A program made the translations under genes and the position numbers. DNA of 39,042 nucleotides from a virus. The notes below the pieces were generated by a model. That model worked only from the letters and a program-made list of their open reading frames with translations, was not told the origin of the DNA and did no database searches. Positions 7,698 through 15,892 of the stretch are shown here, one piece after another. The stretch is taken from the IMG/VR virus record IMGVR_UViG_3300005537_000018, positions 1 to 39,042 of that record; one strand, given 5' to 3'. Numbering within the stretch: the stretch's first letter is position 1; each line of letters starts with the position of its first letter.

Positions 7698-8798
7698 TCA
7701 GAGCTTCCCGTAGTCGACCATCAGGTAGCCGCTGGGGTGGGTGACCACGGCCCAGGGCTTGGCCTTCAGCACCTCCTGCGCGATCAGGCCTGCGTGCAGC
7801 ACCGGGCTCCAGAGGTAGCGATAGAGGTAGACGCCAAGGCCATCACGCTCGCCGATCTTCACGACGTCGCGCTTCAGGCGCTCGTCGCTGAACGCAAGGC
7901 CCATGGCCCCAAGGCCCGAGGCCAGCGACCCGCCGGCGGAAATCAGCGACCCCAGCGAACCCATCGGGTCGGTCGTGGTGGTGCTCGACGTGCCGGTCGA
8001 GTTCGAGGTGCCGTTCGCCGTCGTCCCGTGGAAGAGGCCGGTCGGCAGGCCGGCCCACATGCTGTCCAGCGCGCCGGCGGTGGCCAGCGGCGCGCTCGCA
8101 TGCGCCTGGGCCAGGGCCTGCAGGATCTGGCCAATCGACGACTGAGTGTCGATGTTGGTGTTCTCGGCGACGTTCTGGCCCGCGGCATTGGCGGTGAGCC
8201 CCTGCCCGGCGGCGAGCGTGTCGGCCGCCGACTCCTGCTGGCCGGCCTGGGCGCGGTTGGCGTCGTCATTGGCGAGGCCAGCGCCGGCCGTGAAGGCCTG
8301 GTCGCGAAGGCCGGCGTCGAGGCTTGCCCGCCCGCGGTCGATGTTGTCGTTGGAGATCGCGGTCTGGATCGCGCCGCCCGAGCCCCCGAAGGTATCGTCG
8401 TTCGCCAGCGACAGCTGGTTTTGGGCGCGGGTGTAGCCGGCGTTCTTGTCGTAGTCCGCGAGCGAGGTGTTCACCACGTCGTCGGTGTAGGGGTTCATGT
8501 AGCTCTGCAGGTTCGGCAGCAGGCTGTTTGGGCCTACCGCGTTGGGCCCCACGCTCGAGAGGTCGCTGGCGCCGGTCGCGAAGGCGGCCGGCGTGGTCAG
8601 GCCAGCAGCCCCGGCCGCGGCCGTCGTCTGCAGCGGATCTGCGCCGGCGACGAAGCTCGACGGGTCGGCATTCCCAAGGTTGGTCAGCGTCGTGCCCAGG
8701 CCTTGGACCCCGCTGGTCACCCAGTCCGGATTGGTCGGCGTCTGGGTAAGGTTCGTCGCGGTGTTCTGCGTGGTGTTGGTCTTTGAGCTCTTGCTCAT
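7698..8798 (-). CDS. Virion protein with C-terminal S74 (intramolecular chaperone) domain
   Basis: The 366-residue product has a Thr/Asn/Ala-rich repetitive body and ends with a Peptidase S74-type domain at about residues 303-366: 'FSDERLKRDVVKIG', 'GVYLYRYLW' and 'GLIAQEVLKAKPWAV'. In tail spikes and fibres this domain assists trimerisation and cuts itself off with a Ser-Lys dyad; a Ser and a Lys are both present in 'SDERLK'. In this gene order the protein lies next to internal virion proteins and away from the tail fibre genes, so it may be an ejection or tail-tip protein. Its start overlaps the upstream stop as ATGA. Confidence 0.75.
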   Translation of the reverse strand: MSKSSKTNTTQNTATNLTQTPTNPDWVTSGVQGLGTTLTNLGNADPSSFVAGADPLQTTAAAGAAGLTTPAAFATGASDLSSVGPNAVGPNSLLPNLQSYMNPYTDDVVNTSLADYDKNAGYTRAQNQLSLANDDTFGGSGGAIQTAISNDNIDRGRASLDAGLRDQAFTAGAGLANDDANRAQAGQQESAADTLAAGQGLTANAAGQNVAENTNIDTQSSIGQILQALAQAHASAPLATAGALDSMWAGLPTGLFHGTTANGTSNSTGTSSTTTTDPMGSLGSLISAGGSLASGLGAMGLAFSDERLKRDVVKIGERDGLGVYLYRYLWSPVLHAGLIAQEVLKAKPWAVVTHPSGYLMVDYGKL

Positions 8799-9163
8799 CG
8801 GAGCGCCTTCCAGAGTTCGCCGTCGCGCAGCTCGAACCCGTGGCGCAGCAGCGCGCGGCTCCAGCCTCTGCGGCCATTGATCGTCGCGAAGTCGGCGCCC
8901 ATGACGCGGCCCCAGGCCGCGACGCCGAAGTGCATGGCGATGAGTTCGCGAAGGTCACCGCCTCCGAGCAGCACGTGGAGCCGGCGGACGTCGCCGTTCT
9001 CCAGCTGGGTGACCATGGCTGACCGTTCGCCGCGCCAGAGCTGCGCCAGGCCGGAGCTGACGCGCCCGAAAACGATGTCCTCGCTGAGATCGCCAACCGC
9101 GATGGCGGGCACGAGCCAGCGCCTGCAGAGCAGCCATTCGTCGACCAGGTGCGGGACCATCAA
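8795..9163 (-). CDS. Small virion-module protein, weakly GNAT-like
   Basis: The 122-residue product has a C-terminal pattern 'NGRRGWSRALLRHGFELRDGELWKALR' (here quoted in outline: NGRRGW, LLRHGFE, ELWKAL) reminiscent of the last part of GNAT folds. Podoviruses often carry a small GNAT-like protein at this point, between the tail hub and internal virion genes (the T7 gp13 position). The acetyl-CoA binding motif is not clear, so no enzymatic activity can be claimed. The ATG overlaps the stop of the tail hub gene by four bases and its own stop overlaps the next ATG, consistent with coupled translation. Confidence 0.55.
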   Translation of the reverse strand: MMVPHLVDEWLLCRRWLVPAIAVGDLSEDIVFGRVSSGLAQLWRGERSAMVTQLENGDVRRLHVLLGGGDLRELIAMHFGVAAWGRVMGADFATINGRRGWSRALLRHGFELRDGELWKALR

Positions 9164-10974
9164 CCGCGGCGGCCGCGCTGCTTACCTTCGACCGAGATCC
9201 GGCCGATCCGGGCGAAGCTCGGAGCCGAGAAGCCCTGGAACGTGAACTGGGCGAAGCGGCCCTCGGCCTTGAAGTCGAAGAGGCTCTGGCCGGGCGCGAC
9301 CGCGAACGGCCCATAGGTGGTGATCGGCCCTTGCGGATAGAGCTGGGTCGGGACCGTGACGTTGACCGGGCCGACCTGGTCGGCGCCGCCGAGGTCAGGC
9401 CAGAGCTCGCGGATCAGGATCGCCTTGTTGGGATCGAGCGAGAGCAGCGACGTCGTCGCCAGCCACGCCAGCGGCGCGCCGTCGGCCGAGTTTCCGGCCT
9501 CGTGGAAGTAGACGTGGCCGTCGATCGTCGTCCCGATCGGGAAGAGCGCCGGCTCGGCATCGAACATCGCCGTGCGCGCCGGCAGCACGCCCATGAGCGG
9601 GCGGCCACGGTACCAGGAGCCGAGATCCTCGCCGGCGTAGGCGAATGCGATGTAGCGGGAGTTGTCCAGGCCATCGCGCTTGTCGGGATAGTCCCAGCGC
9701 ACCTCGGTGTATTCGGCGTTGGTCGACGCCATGACCTTGTCCGCCTGGGCGGGCGAGAGGTTGTTCTTGAAGTCGTTGCGGATCGGGCAGTCGATCGGCA
9801 TCACCGCGCCGCCCAGCGAGTAGCTGTGGAACTGGCGGTCGGCGCTCATCCAGAAGGCTGTGGAATCCGCCACAGCCGCCGCGTTGGGCCCGATCAGGCC
9901 GCAGCGGTCGCCGATCTTGTCGAAGCTCCAGACCTGGCCGACCTGGCCGATGTAGGTCCCGAGGAAAAGCGCTGTGCTGGTCCACACCAGGACATAGCGG
10001 CCGATCACCTTGCCGCCGACGATCCGGCCACCGCCCGGAAGGATGTACTCCCGCGCCGTCGAGCTCGACGTCGCCGCCGTCGCCCAGGTCGTCTCATCGC
10101 CGAGCGCACAATGGCGGATGCAGAGCGGGTTGTAGGTCCCGTTCTCCTGGGTACAGCCCAGCGCCATGACGAAGCGCTGCGGCGTGACCAGGATCTGAGC
10201 GACTTGGGTCGGCGCAGCGGTCAGCGCGACGGCGCGGGTCGCGAGCACGTTTGACCACTCATAGATGCCGCCATTGCGGGGCGACGCGAGCAGCTTCTGT
10301 CCCCATGCCGCCAGCGACCAGGTGCGCGCGAAATAGTCGCCCGTCGAGGGCGAACCCCAGCCGCCGACGCCGAAGCCGCCGGTCCCGAAGCCGATCGAGC
10401 CCGTGCCGTCCTGCGCGCCCGCCGGCAGCACCGTCTGCGGCACCACCACGATCGTGGATCCGCCGCCGCCCGCGACCGTCGAGGTCGCGGGCGCGGTGAA
10501 CACATACGACCAGGTGTTGGCGTCGATCACCGTGATGACGAAGGGACCGCCGTTTGGCGTGATGCCGCCGATCGCCGCGGCGTTGGCGACGATCACCGAG
10601 ATCCCGTTCGCGTAGCCGTGGGCCGCATGGCTCACCGTCACCACGGCCGAGGCGTTGGTGACGCTCAGCGGATTGGAGCCAAGCAGCGCCTGCGGGCCAA
10701 AGGGCGTGATGTCGGCCAGCACGCCGCCCTGGAAGAGCTGCAGGTTGGTGTGGGTCCCGAAAGCGACGTCCTGGACGCCGGTGTTCTCGGTCCAGGCCAG
10801 CACCGCCCGGCAGACGCCGGTCAGCAGGGCCGTCGTCAGGCTCTCCCACCCGCCGATCGTCTGCGGCCGCTTCTCCCGGAAGCGCATGTTGCAGATGTCC
10901 GACCAGGCGGGCGACGCCGAATAGGTGGTGTCGTCCGAGTTGAGGCCCGGAGGGATGTCGAACTGAATATCCAA
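9160..10974 (-). CDS. Tail hub / DNA stabilisation-type protein
   Basis: The 604-residue product resembles the P22 gp10-type 'packaged DNA stabilisation' or tail hub proteins of podoviruses. It opens with 'FDIPPGLNSDDT', followed by 'NMRFREKRPQTIGGWES', a common N-terminal arrangement in this group. It has propeller-like beta repeats throughout and ends 'ARIGRISVEGKQRGRRG', similar to the family's C terminus. Such proteins close the portal vertex and bind tail needle or fibres. The frame starts with TTG at 10972-10974, since no ATG precedes the conserved N-terminal motif; no clear Shine-Dalgarno is visible. Recognition is by pattern, so the exact family is moderately certain. Confidence 0.65.
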   Translation of the reverse strand: MDIQFDIPPGLNSDDTTYSASPAWSDICNMRFREKRPQTIGGWESLTTALLTGVCRAVLAWTENTGVQDVAFGTHTNLQLFQGGVLADITPFGPQALLGSNPLSVTNASAVVTVSHAAHGYANGISVIVANAAAIGGITPNGGPFVITVIDANTWSYVFTAPATSTVAGGGGSTIVVVPQTVLPAGAQDGTGSIGFGTGGFGVGGWGSPSTGDYFARTWSLAAWGQKLLASPRNGGIYEWSNVLATRAVALTAAPTQVAQILVTPQRFVMALGCTQENGTYNPLCIRHCALGDETTWATAATSSSTAREYILPGGGRIVGGKVIGRYVLVWTSTALFLGTYIGQVGQVWSFDKIGDRCGLIGPNAAAVADSTAFWMSADRQFHSYSLGGAVMPIDCPIRNDFKNNLSPAQADKVMASTNAEYTEVRWDYPDKRDGLDNSRYIAFAYAGEDLGSWYRGRPLMGVLPARTAMFDAEPALFPIGTTIDGHVYFHEAGNSADGAPLAWLATTSLLSLDPNKAILIRELWPDLGGADQVGPVNVTVPTQLYPQGPITTYGPFAVAPGQSLFDFKAEGRFAQFTFQGFSAPSFARIGRISVEGKQRGRRG

Positions 10975-10986
10975 GGAAATCGGACG

Positions 10987-11409
10987 CTAGGGCGCCTGGT
11001 TGGCGAGGATCTGCGCCGCGCGGCCGCCGGCGATCAGCCCGGCGGTCTGCAGGGCCTCGACGCCGGCGATGGTGTTCGCGTCATCGAGATGCACGGCCGG
11101 CACGTGGTTGAGCATGTTGAGCCAGTCGGCGATCGCCATGCTGGCCTGCCCGGCCGTCAGGATCGCGATCCGCTCGGCCGATGTGAACAGCAGCAAGAAC
11201 TCATAGCTGCTGAGGATCACCGACGGCGGGGGCGGCGGCGCGGGCTCAATCGGCAGATAGCCCTTGCCGACGAACTGCTCCGGCGTGGGGTCCAGCGCCT
11301 GGTCCAGGTCGGCCAGGCTCTCATCGGCCAGGCCGACGAGCTCGGCCGGCAGCGGGGCCGGATCGCCCACGTGCGAGCCGTCGGAGACGTTGATCTCTTG
11401 ATAGTCCAT
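10987..11409 (-). CDS. Tail-module hypothetical protein
   Basis: The 140-residue product has a Pro-rich centre ('EPAPPPPPSV') and a helical C-terminal half ('FLLLFTSAERIAILTAG', 'WLNMLNHVPAVHLDD', 'GVEALQTAGLIAGGRAAQIL'). The second half resembles small proteins found next to phage tail fibre genes, but I cannot name the family. The ATG at 11407-11409 shares its A with the stop TGA of the adhesin gene upstream. A longer open frame continues further upstream in the same frame but lies on top of the adhesin gene and is discarded. Confidence 0.6.
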   Translation of the reverse strand: MDYQEINVSDGSHVGDPAPLPAELVGLADESLADLDQALDPTPEQFVGKGYLPIEPAPPPPPSVILSSYEFLLLFTSAERIAILTAGQASMAIADWLNMLNHVPAVHLDDANTIAGVEALQTAGLIAGGRAAQILANQAP

Positions 11410-12041
11410 CAGGGCCTCATGAACACAGCCAGCACAAGGCCGGCACCAAAGACGCCGCCGGCGCTTTCCGCGCCGCCGCCCCCCGTTCCGGGTACAGAGG
11501 AGCCTCCGCCGTCGCCTCCGCGGTAGGGAAGGTTCGCAGGCGCGCCTGCGCCGCCCGAACCGAGCGCAACAGGACCTCCAAGGCCCCCTCCCGTTCCAAG
11601 CCCAGGGTTTCCGACGTGTGAACCGGTAAGGCCTCCGGTCGACCCTGCTAGATTCACGTCCCCGCCGCTTGCCACGCCGGGGGAACCGCCCCCGTTGGCG
11701 GCCTTGCCAGCCGTGACGACCGTGCCATCCGGGAAGGTAAGGACGGTGTCCCCAGAAAGAGGAACGACGATCGAGACCTTCGATGCCGGCGTCAGGAATT
11801 TGGTGATCTCTGCGTAGGCCCCGGACGATCCGGCGACGGTGCCATTCGAGCCGGTCCCCCCGGCGCCCCACGTCACGAACTTCCAGTACCCGGACGTGGG
11901 CGGGCTGAAGGTGTAAGCGGCGGCCGCGGCCGGAAAGCTGAACGGCTGCTGCAGGTTCGCCTGGCCGAAACGGCCGGCGATCTGATGCTGCGCGATGTTC
12001 GGCCGGCGCTGGATGCCCTGCGCGGCGATCGACTTCGTCAT
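11409..12041 (-). CDS. Glycine-rich tail adhesin-like protein
   Basis: The 210-residue product has a short conserved N terminus ('AAQGIQRRPNIAQHQIAGRFG'-like, given in outline), then a beta-rich start 'WKFVTWGAGGTGSNG', then a long glycine-rich region from about residue 95 to 200 with clusters such as 'GGGLGGP' and 'GTGGGGA'. Glycine-rich blocks of this kind form polyglycine-II bundles in receptor-binding adhesins of tailed phages. Its place next to the tail fibre gene supports a receptor-binding role. It starts at the ATG immediately after the upstream TAG (TAGATG). Homology is inferred from composition, not from a specific motif. Confidence 0.6.
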   Translation of the reverse strand: MTKSIAAQGIQRRPNIAQHQIAGRFGQANLQQPFSFPAAAAAYTFSPPTSGYWKFVTWGAGGTGSNGTVAGSSGAYAEITKFLTPASKVSIVVPLSGDTVLTFPDGTVVTAGKAANGGGSPGVASGGDVNLAGSTGGLTGSHVGNPGLGTGGGLGGPVALGSGGAGAPANLPYRGGDGGGSSVPGTGGGGAESAGGVFGAGLVLAVFMRP

Positions 12042-12452
12042 CTAGAGGTCTTCGCCAGTGACATCGAGGATGACGCCGCCGGCGAGCGCAACGCCGATCC
12101 CCCAGTAGAGGCTATCGCCGGGCGCGAGGCGCAGGCCTTGGGTCTCGGTGTAGCCGAGATCCGTCGGCGCGACGGCGGTGATCTGGTTGACGGTGGCGGC
12201 GGCCATCAGCGCGTCGTTGATGAAGTTGAGCGTCACGCCGTTGTCGGGCGACCGGTAAAGCTGGATCTGAGTGGCGGTGACGGTCGCCCTGGCCTTGGCC
12301 TTGACGCTGTAAACGACTGAACCGTTGGTCCCGGCGGCGAAGGCCAGGACCGAGTTGGTTGCGTCATTGAGCGTGACCTTGGCGGCGGTCGCGACCGACG
12401 ACTTGGAGCGCAGGCCCTGCGCGGAGACAATGGCGTTTGGGGACGTGGACAT
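12042..12452 (-). CDS. Putative small virion/tail protein
   Basis: The 136-residue product is beta-rich, with alternating small hydrophobic residues such as 'SVVYSVKAKARATVTATQIQL' (outlined) and 'GDSLYWGIGVALAGGVILDV'. It resembles a decoration or fibre-associated protein, but I do not recognise the family. The ATG at 12450-12452 has an AGGAG site six bases upstream. An ATG at 12477-12479 in the same frame would add nine residues but would place that ribosome site inside the gene. It lies between the tail fibre and adhesin genes, which suggests a role in the tail or host contact. Confidence 0.55.
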   Translation of the reverse strand: MSTSPNAIVSAQGLRSKSSVATAAKVTLNDATNSVLAFAAGTNGSVVYSVKAKARATVTATQIQLYRSPDNGVTLNFINDALMAAATVNQITAVAPTDLGYTETQGLRLAPGDSLYWGIGVALAGGVILDVTGEDL

Positions 12453-12556
12453 AGAGCGCTCCTGGGAGGAGACCGGCATGCGGTCGCGCGCCCCTGCAGG
12501 GCGGCGTCATGGCGGCGTTGTCAGAGGGTTGGCGGGAGCTCGAGCGCGCGACGGCG

Positions 12557-13195
12557 CTAGAAGGAGACCGCCATAGCGATCATGAAGCCCTTGAGGGCCG
12601 CGAGATCGGTGAGGTCGGTGCTGGCGACCTGGCCCCAGAGGGCGTTGGCTCCGTTGGACTTCAGGAACCACCCGATGGTGCCCGCGCCCTGGCCGGGCAG
12701 GATTCCGGCGTTGGCGGTGAAGGCCAGCGCGTCGGCATAGGCCTTGGTGGCCGCGTCGTTCGGATTGATGGGCGCGCCGAGATTGGTGAGCGTGCGGCCG
12801 CCGAAGTTGGAGCCCTGGACCCGGTTCACATTGGCCGCGTCGCACGAGATCCGCGCGAACTCGCCGGGATCCAGCGCCACGGTCGCGCCGGCGCCCGTGG
12901 TCAGCGTCAGCGCCGCGGCGCAGCTGTTCAGGACGTCATAGGACTTGGAGGCGCTCGGGATGGTCACGGTGAACGGCCCGGCGCCGGTGAACTTCACCAT
13001 CGCCGCGCGCGCCTGGTCGTCGGCCGCATTGGCCGTGGTCAGCGCATAGTTGCCGGTGAGCGCGATCGTCTCGAAGCCGGCGATCGCGAAGTCGACGTGG
13101 TTCATGACCACGTTCAGCTTGTCGCCCCAGGTGTTGACGTTCTCGCCGTCGAACTGGAGCTCGAAGCGCAGAGAAGAGGACCAGGAGGAAGGCAT
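12557..13195 (-). CDS. Tail fibre protein
   Basis: The 212-residue product has an N-terminal beta-rich domain ('LRFELQFDGENVNTWGDKL'), a central beta-rich stretch, and near residue 160 the sequence 'TLTNLGAPINPNDAATKAYADA'-type motif (outlined: NLGAP, DAATKAYADA). That motif is typical of repeated segments in phage tail fibres. The likely role is host recognition, attached to the tail hub. The ATG at 13193-13195 overlaps the upstream stop as TGATG; a longer frame upstream overlaps the neighbour and is not used. It is short compared with classical fibres, so the receptor tip may be supplied by the next two gene products. Confidence 0.7.
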   Translation of the reverse strand: MPSSWSSSLRFELQFDGENVNTWGDKLNVVMNHVDFAIAGFETIALTGNYALTTANAADDQARAAMVKFTGAGPFTVTIPSASKSYDVLNSCAAALTLTTGAGATVALDPGEFARISCDAANVNRVQGSNFGGRTLTNLGAPINPNDAATKAYADALAFTANAGILPGQGAGTIGWFLKSNGANALWGQVASTDLTDLAALKGFMIAMAVSF

Positions 13196-13446
13196 CAGAC
13201 GATCGTCGCTCCTGTGTCGGCGCGGTACCAATGGACGCCGTCCGACCAGACGGCTGTCTTCAGGTCCGTGGCGAAGGCGAAGGTGCTTCCCGAAGCCTTG
13301 GCCGACGTCGCGTTCAGCGCGGCCGAGGTGGTCAGGAAGGTGGGAATGAAGCCCTGTGGGGCCTCGAAGGCGCTCAGGCGCGCGTCCAGCTGGGTGAGGA
13401 ACAGCGCGAGCTCAGGCGGCAGGCCCGCAGCCGGGACAGCGCCCAC
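13195..13446 (-). CDS. Small tail-module protein
   Basis: The 83-residue product has a helical N-terminal half ('PPELALFLTQLDARLSAFE') and a C-terminal half 'TFAFATDLKTAVWSDGVHWYRADTG' (outlined) of the kind seen at ends of fibre-associated proteins. I cannot name a family. It starts with GTG overlapping the TAG of the adaptor gene and ends as TGATG with the tail fibre gene, so it is translated as part of a chain. Confidence 0.55.
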   Translation of the reverse strand: MGAVPAAGLPPELALFLTQLDARLSAFEAPQGFIPTFLTTSAALNATSAKASGSTFAFATDLKTAVWSDGVHWYRADTGATIV

Positions 13447-14069
13447 TAGACGACGGCGCCGCCGGCGGAGCCGACGAGAGGCCCGCGCAGAGCGTCCTTG
13501 GCCTCTTCGTCATTGATCGAGGACAGCAGAGCTCCGAACTGGCCGCCGTAGCGGTCGGTGTTGTTGTCGTCTTCCAGGAAGCGGAAGAGCGCCTCGAGCG
13601 CGCCGTAGAGGTAGAGGAAAGGATACTTGGCCAGCACCACGTTGGTGTCGCCGGCGTTCACCAGTGGCGTCGGGGCTTGGTAGTACAGCATCTGCCCCGT
13701 CCACGTGCCCGAGAAGAGCGGCGCGAAGGCCAGGGTCGATGTGCCTTCCACAGAGAAGGCGGTGGGCCGATCGGTGGGCGTCAGCTCCATGGTCATGTCG
13801 ACCAGCTCACCCGAGTCCTTCAGCTGCAGCCGGTGTCGCGGACTGCCGTCGATGTAGAACCGCTTGGCGGCCAGGAAACCGGTCGGCGCCGCGACGGTCT
13901 CGGCGTTGATGATCACCGGAGAGCGTGCGTAGAGCACAGGCGCGCGAAGCTTTCGGCAGATCTCCTGGTGGCCCCAGGCGATGAAGTCGGGGATCTGGGC
14001 CGAGAGGCTGGTCTTGGTCGACCAGTCGCTGATCGCCTGCTCAAGGCCGGCCAGGTTCGCGAGGCTCAA
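13446..14069 (-). CDS. Head-tail adaptor protein (SU10-type)
   Basis: The 207-residue product fits the SU10-like phage adaptor family that joins the portal to the tail. It has an N-terminal helical part 'LEQAISDWSTKTSLSAQIPDFI' (outlined), a core 'QEICRKLRAPVLY', a beta-rich middle 'LVDMTMELTPTDRPTAFSVEG', and a C-terminal helix 'PFLYLYGALEALFRFLEDD'. The combination of an acidic C-terminal helical region with 'YPFLYLYGALE' is characteristic in my recollection. It starts with TTG at 14067-14069, overlapping the upstream TGA as TTGA. Neighbours (capsid, portal and tail hub on either side) support the call. Confidence 0.75.
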   Translation of the reverse strand: MSLANLAGLEQAISDWSTKTSLSAQIPDFIAWGHQEICRKLRAPVLYARSPVIINAETVAAPTGFLAAKRFYIDGSPRHRLQLKDSGELVDMTMELTPTDRPTAFSVEGTSTLAFAPLFSGTWTGQMLYYQAPTPLVNAGDTNVVLAKYPFLYLYGALEALFRFLEDDNNTDRYGGQFGALLSSINDEEAKDALRGPLVGSAGGAVV

Positions 14070-14416
14070 CGGATCTTGCCGTTCACCAGGGCCATGTTCC
14101 CAGGCGCGGTGCGCAGGAAGCGATAGTCCGGGTCCATGAGCTTCTGCAGGAGCTTGTCGGGGTAGAGGTCAGGGCGCCAGGCGTCCCAGCCCTCCTCGTT
14201 CAGCCACTTGTCGCGGAAGATCGTCGGAATGAACGCGACCGACCTCAGCTCGCGGGTCGGCGAATAGCCGTCCGTGTCGTTGTAGGTGGCCCTGTTGGCC
14301 TCGATGATCGGCGCGATGTCCTGCACCGAGTGGATGAGGAGGCCTCCCTCCCCATCCGGCTCGGAGTAGACCTCGACGTCGCCCTCGAACTCGGGGGCGA
14401 TGAGGAGCTCTCGCAT
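14066..14416 (-). CDS. Conserved head-module protein of unknown function
   Basis: The 116-residue product has an acidic beta-rich N terminus ('APEFEGDVEVYSEPDGEGG') and an aromatic-rich C-terminal half ('FRDKWLNEEGWDAWRPDLY', 'DPDYRFLRTAPG'). I do not recognise the family, though small proteins like this are usual between the capsid and adaptor genes of SU10-like podoviruses. Its ATG overlaps the upstream stop as TGATG and its stop overlaps the TTG of the adaptor gene. Confidence 0.6.
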   Translation of the reverse strand: MRELLIAPEFEGDVEVYSEPDGEGGLLIHSVQDIAPIIEANRATYNDTDGYSPTRELRSVAFIPTIFRDKWLNEEGWDAWRPDLYPDKLLQKLMDPDYRFLRTAPGNMALVNGKIR

Positions 14417-14811
14417 CAGGCCTTGGTCGCGTCGGTCTTGGTCGCGTCGGTCTTGGGCGCGTCGGTCTTGGGCGCGTCGGTCTTGGGCGCGGCCGGCGTT
14501 TCGGCCGCCGGCGCGGGAGCCTCGACTTCCGAGCCGTCGACGATCTCGGCGAAGCCGCGCTCCTGCAGGTCCTCCGCGATCGTGCGATCGACGCCCGTCA
14601 CGATGCGCCCCTTAGGGTGCTTGGCGTGCCGGCCGGCGTTGCTCGCGCCGGTGAAGATCTTGCCGTGGCCCTTGAAGGTCACGCGGTAGTCCACCAGCAC
14701 GCCGCTGAGCTTGGGCCCGGCCACCAGGCCGTTGTCCGAGCCGTCGTACTTCTCTTCGTCGTCGTCGAAGACGTCCTGGTCGATGTCGATCGCTTTGTCG
14801 TTCGAGGCCAT
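14416..14811 (-). CDS. Head-module protein with Lys-Thr-Asp repeat tail
   Basis: The 131-residue product has an acidic N terminus ('DVFDDDEEKYDGSDNG'), a central domain ('GVLVDYRVTFKGHGKIFTG'), and a C-terminal tail of five consecutive five-residue units of the form PKTDA or TKTDA. The tail is encoded by a 15-bp tandem repeat. The function is unknown; position after the capsid gene suggests a decoration or head completion protein. I chose the ATG at 14809-14811 because GGAGGG lies four bases before it; an ATG at 14821-14823 would put that site inside the gene. It begins past the terminator that follows the capsid gene, so it may depend on read-through or its own promoter. Confidence 0.65.
   Translation of the reverse strand: MASNDKAIDIDQDVFDDDEEKYDGSDNGLVAGPKLSGVLVDYRVTFKGHGKIFTGASNAGRHAKHPKGRIVTGVDRTIAEDLQERGFAEIVDGSEVEAPAPAAETPAAPKTDAPKTDAPKTDATKTDATKA
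14421..14490. repeat. 15-bp tandem repeat encoding a pentapeptide tail
   Basis: Nearly identical 15-bp units built on the plus-strand sequence CGTCGGTCTTGGGCG (or GGTCG at the end) run for about 70 bp. On the coding (minus) strand they encode PKTDA/TKTDA. The unit length is a multiple of three, so unit gain or loss keeps the frame. Confidence 0.85.
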
Positions 14812-14881
14812 GTGGCCCTCCATAGAAAACGACCGGTCCCGAGGGGCCGGCCGCGCTGCGTTTCAGGTCGGAAATGCCCCG

Positions 14882-14912
14882 AAAAACGCCCCGGGAAATG
14901 CCCCGGGGCGTT
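14882..14912 (-). terminator. Rho-independent terminator after the capsid gene
   Basis: On the minus strand AACGCCCCGGG (14902-14912) and CCCGGGGCGTT (14885-14895) form an 11-bp perfect stem with loop GCATTT, followed by TTT. It begins 18 bp after the capsid stop codon. A terminator here would make capsid, scaffold and upstream messages more abundant than the tail genes. The T run is short once the stem is counted, so partial termination is likely. Confidence 0.8.
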
Positions 14913-14930
14913 TAGCTTGAGCGGTTCGGC

Positions 14931-15890
14931 CTACTGGATGTCGGCGACGTTGAAGTGCGCGCGCTCGTTGGCGACCTCGAGGGCGGCTTCGTGCGTCATG
15001 ATCTTGCGTTGGCTGTCGCCAGTCTTCGCCAGATCCTCCGTCTTGAAGCCATCGAGGGTGGCCACCGAGGCGTACTCCGGGTCGATCGCCAGCATGTCGC
15101 GGGTGAACGCGTAGGGGTGCGGCACCAGCATCAGCTCGCCGAAGTCGCCCACGTAGACCTCAGCCCCAGCGATGATCGTCGCCTGGTTGCGGCCCTTCAC
15201 CTCGGCGCGGATGTCCGCGATGCCGGTGAACGCCGAGAACTCCTGCTTCAGCGAGCCGCCCATCATGGCGATGGAGGGGTCGGCACCATTGCCGAAGGCG
15301 GTGTTCCAGGTGGTCTTCAGCAGGGACTCGGTGAAGGTGCGAAGCGTGCCCTGGGTGGGGGCCGCGACGACACCGCCGCCGAAGCCGCCGTTGGCGCCGG
15401 AAGGGCCGCGGGAGACGTTGGTCACCATCCAGGCCAGGAAGCCGCCGGTCTTACGCGGCGTGGTCCCGGGCGTTTCAGAGATCGAGGCCTGGGCCGAGCA
15501 GAACACAGCTTCCATGTCGCGGCGGAGCGACAGGCCCTTGATCACCTTCTGGCGGTTCACTTCCGACTTGCGGCCGGCCTTGTCGACCACCTCCTGGGTG
15601 CGCGAGACGCCCAGGGTCTTGCGGAAGATCTGGGCGTAGTTGCTGACGCGCAGCGGGGTGTTGGCCGCGTCCAGCGACGCCACGTCGTCGCCTTCATAGT
15701 TGGCGTTGGCGGCGTTCACTGCGTCGAGCTGCTCCGTCTGCCACTCGTGCAGGCGGGCCGTCGCCTTGGTCTTCTTCATCGCCGAGATCAGCGGCGTCTT
15801 CGAGGGAGAGACGCGATAGATCACGTCCTCCAGGTCCTCGCGGTTACCGGCGATGTTCATCGTCGTCGCGAGATTGGTGGGAGCAGCCAT
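14931..15890 (-). CDS. Major capsid protein, SU10-like
   Basis: The 319-residue product matches the SU10 major capsid protein group (DUF5309). Features are an N terminus 'GNREDLEDVIYRVSPSKTPL', then 'SYAQIFRKTLGVSRTQEVVDKAG'-type sequence (here 'NYAQIFRKTLGVSRTQE'), a central 'RDMEAVFCSAQAS', and a C-terminal stretch 'VYVGDFGELMLVPHPY'. It should form the HK97-fold shell. It follows the scaffold gene by two bases and the downstream terminator at 14882-14912 fits a highly expressed gene. Length is typical for the family. There is no sign of an N-terminal propeptide; the scaffold is a separate gene. Confidence 0.9.
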   Translation of the reverse strand: MAAPTNLATTMNIAGNREDLEDVIYRVSPSKTPLISAMKKTKATARLHEWQTEQLDAVNAANANYEGDDVASLDAANTPLRVSNYAQIFRKTLGVSRTQEVVDKAGRKSEVNRQKVIKGLSLRRDMEAVFCSAQASISETPGTTPRKTGGFLAWMVTNVSRGPSGANGGFGGGVVAAPTQGTLRTFTESLLKTTWNTAFGNGADPSIAMMGGSLKQEFSAFTGIADIRAEVKGRNQATIIAGAEVYVGDFGELMLVPHPYAFTRDMLAIDPEYASVATLDGFKTEDLAKTGDSQRKIMTHEAALEVANERAHFNVADIQ

Positions 15891-15892
15891 GC

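Noticed and set aside
11410-11871. Upstream extension of the tail-module gene at 10987
   Set aside because: It lies on top of the glycine-rich adhesin gene, has Arg-rich shadow composition, and the ATG at 11409 is coupled to the adhesin stop.
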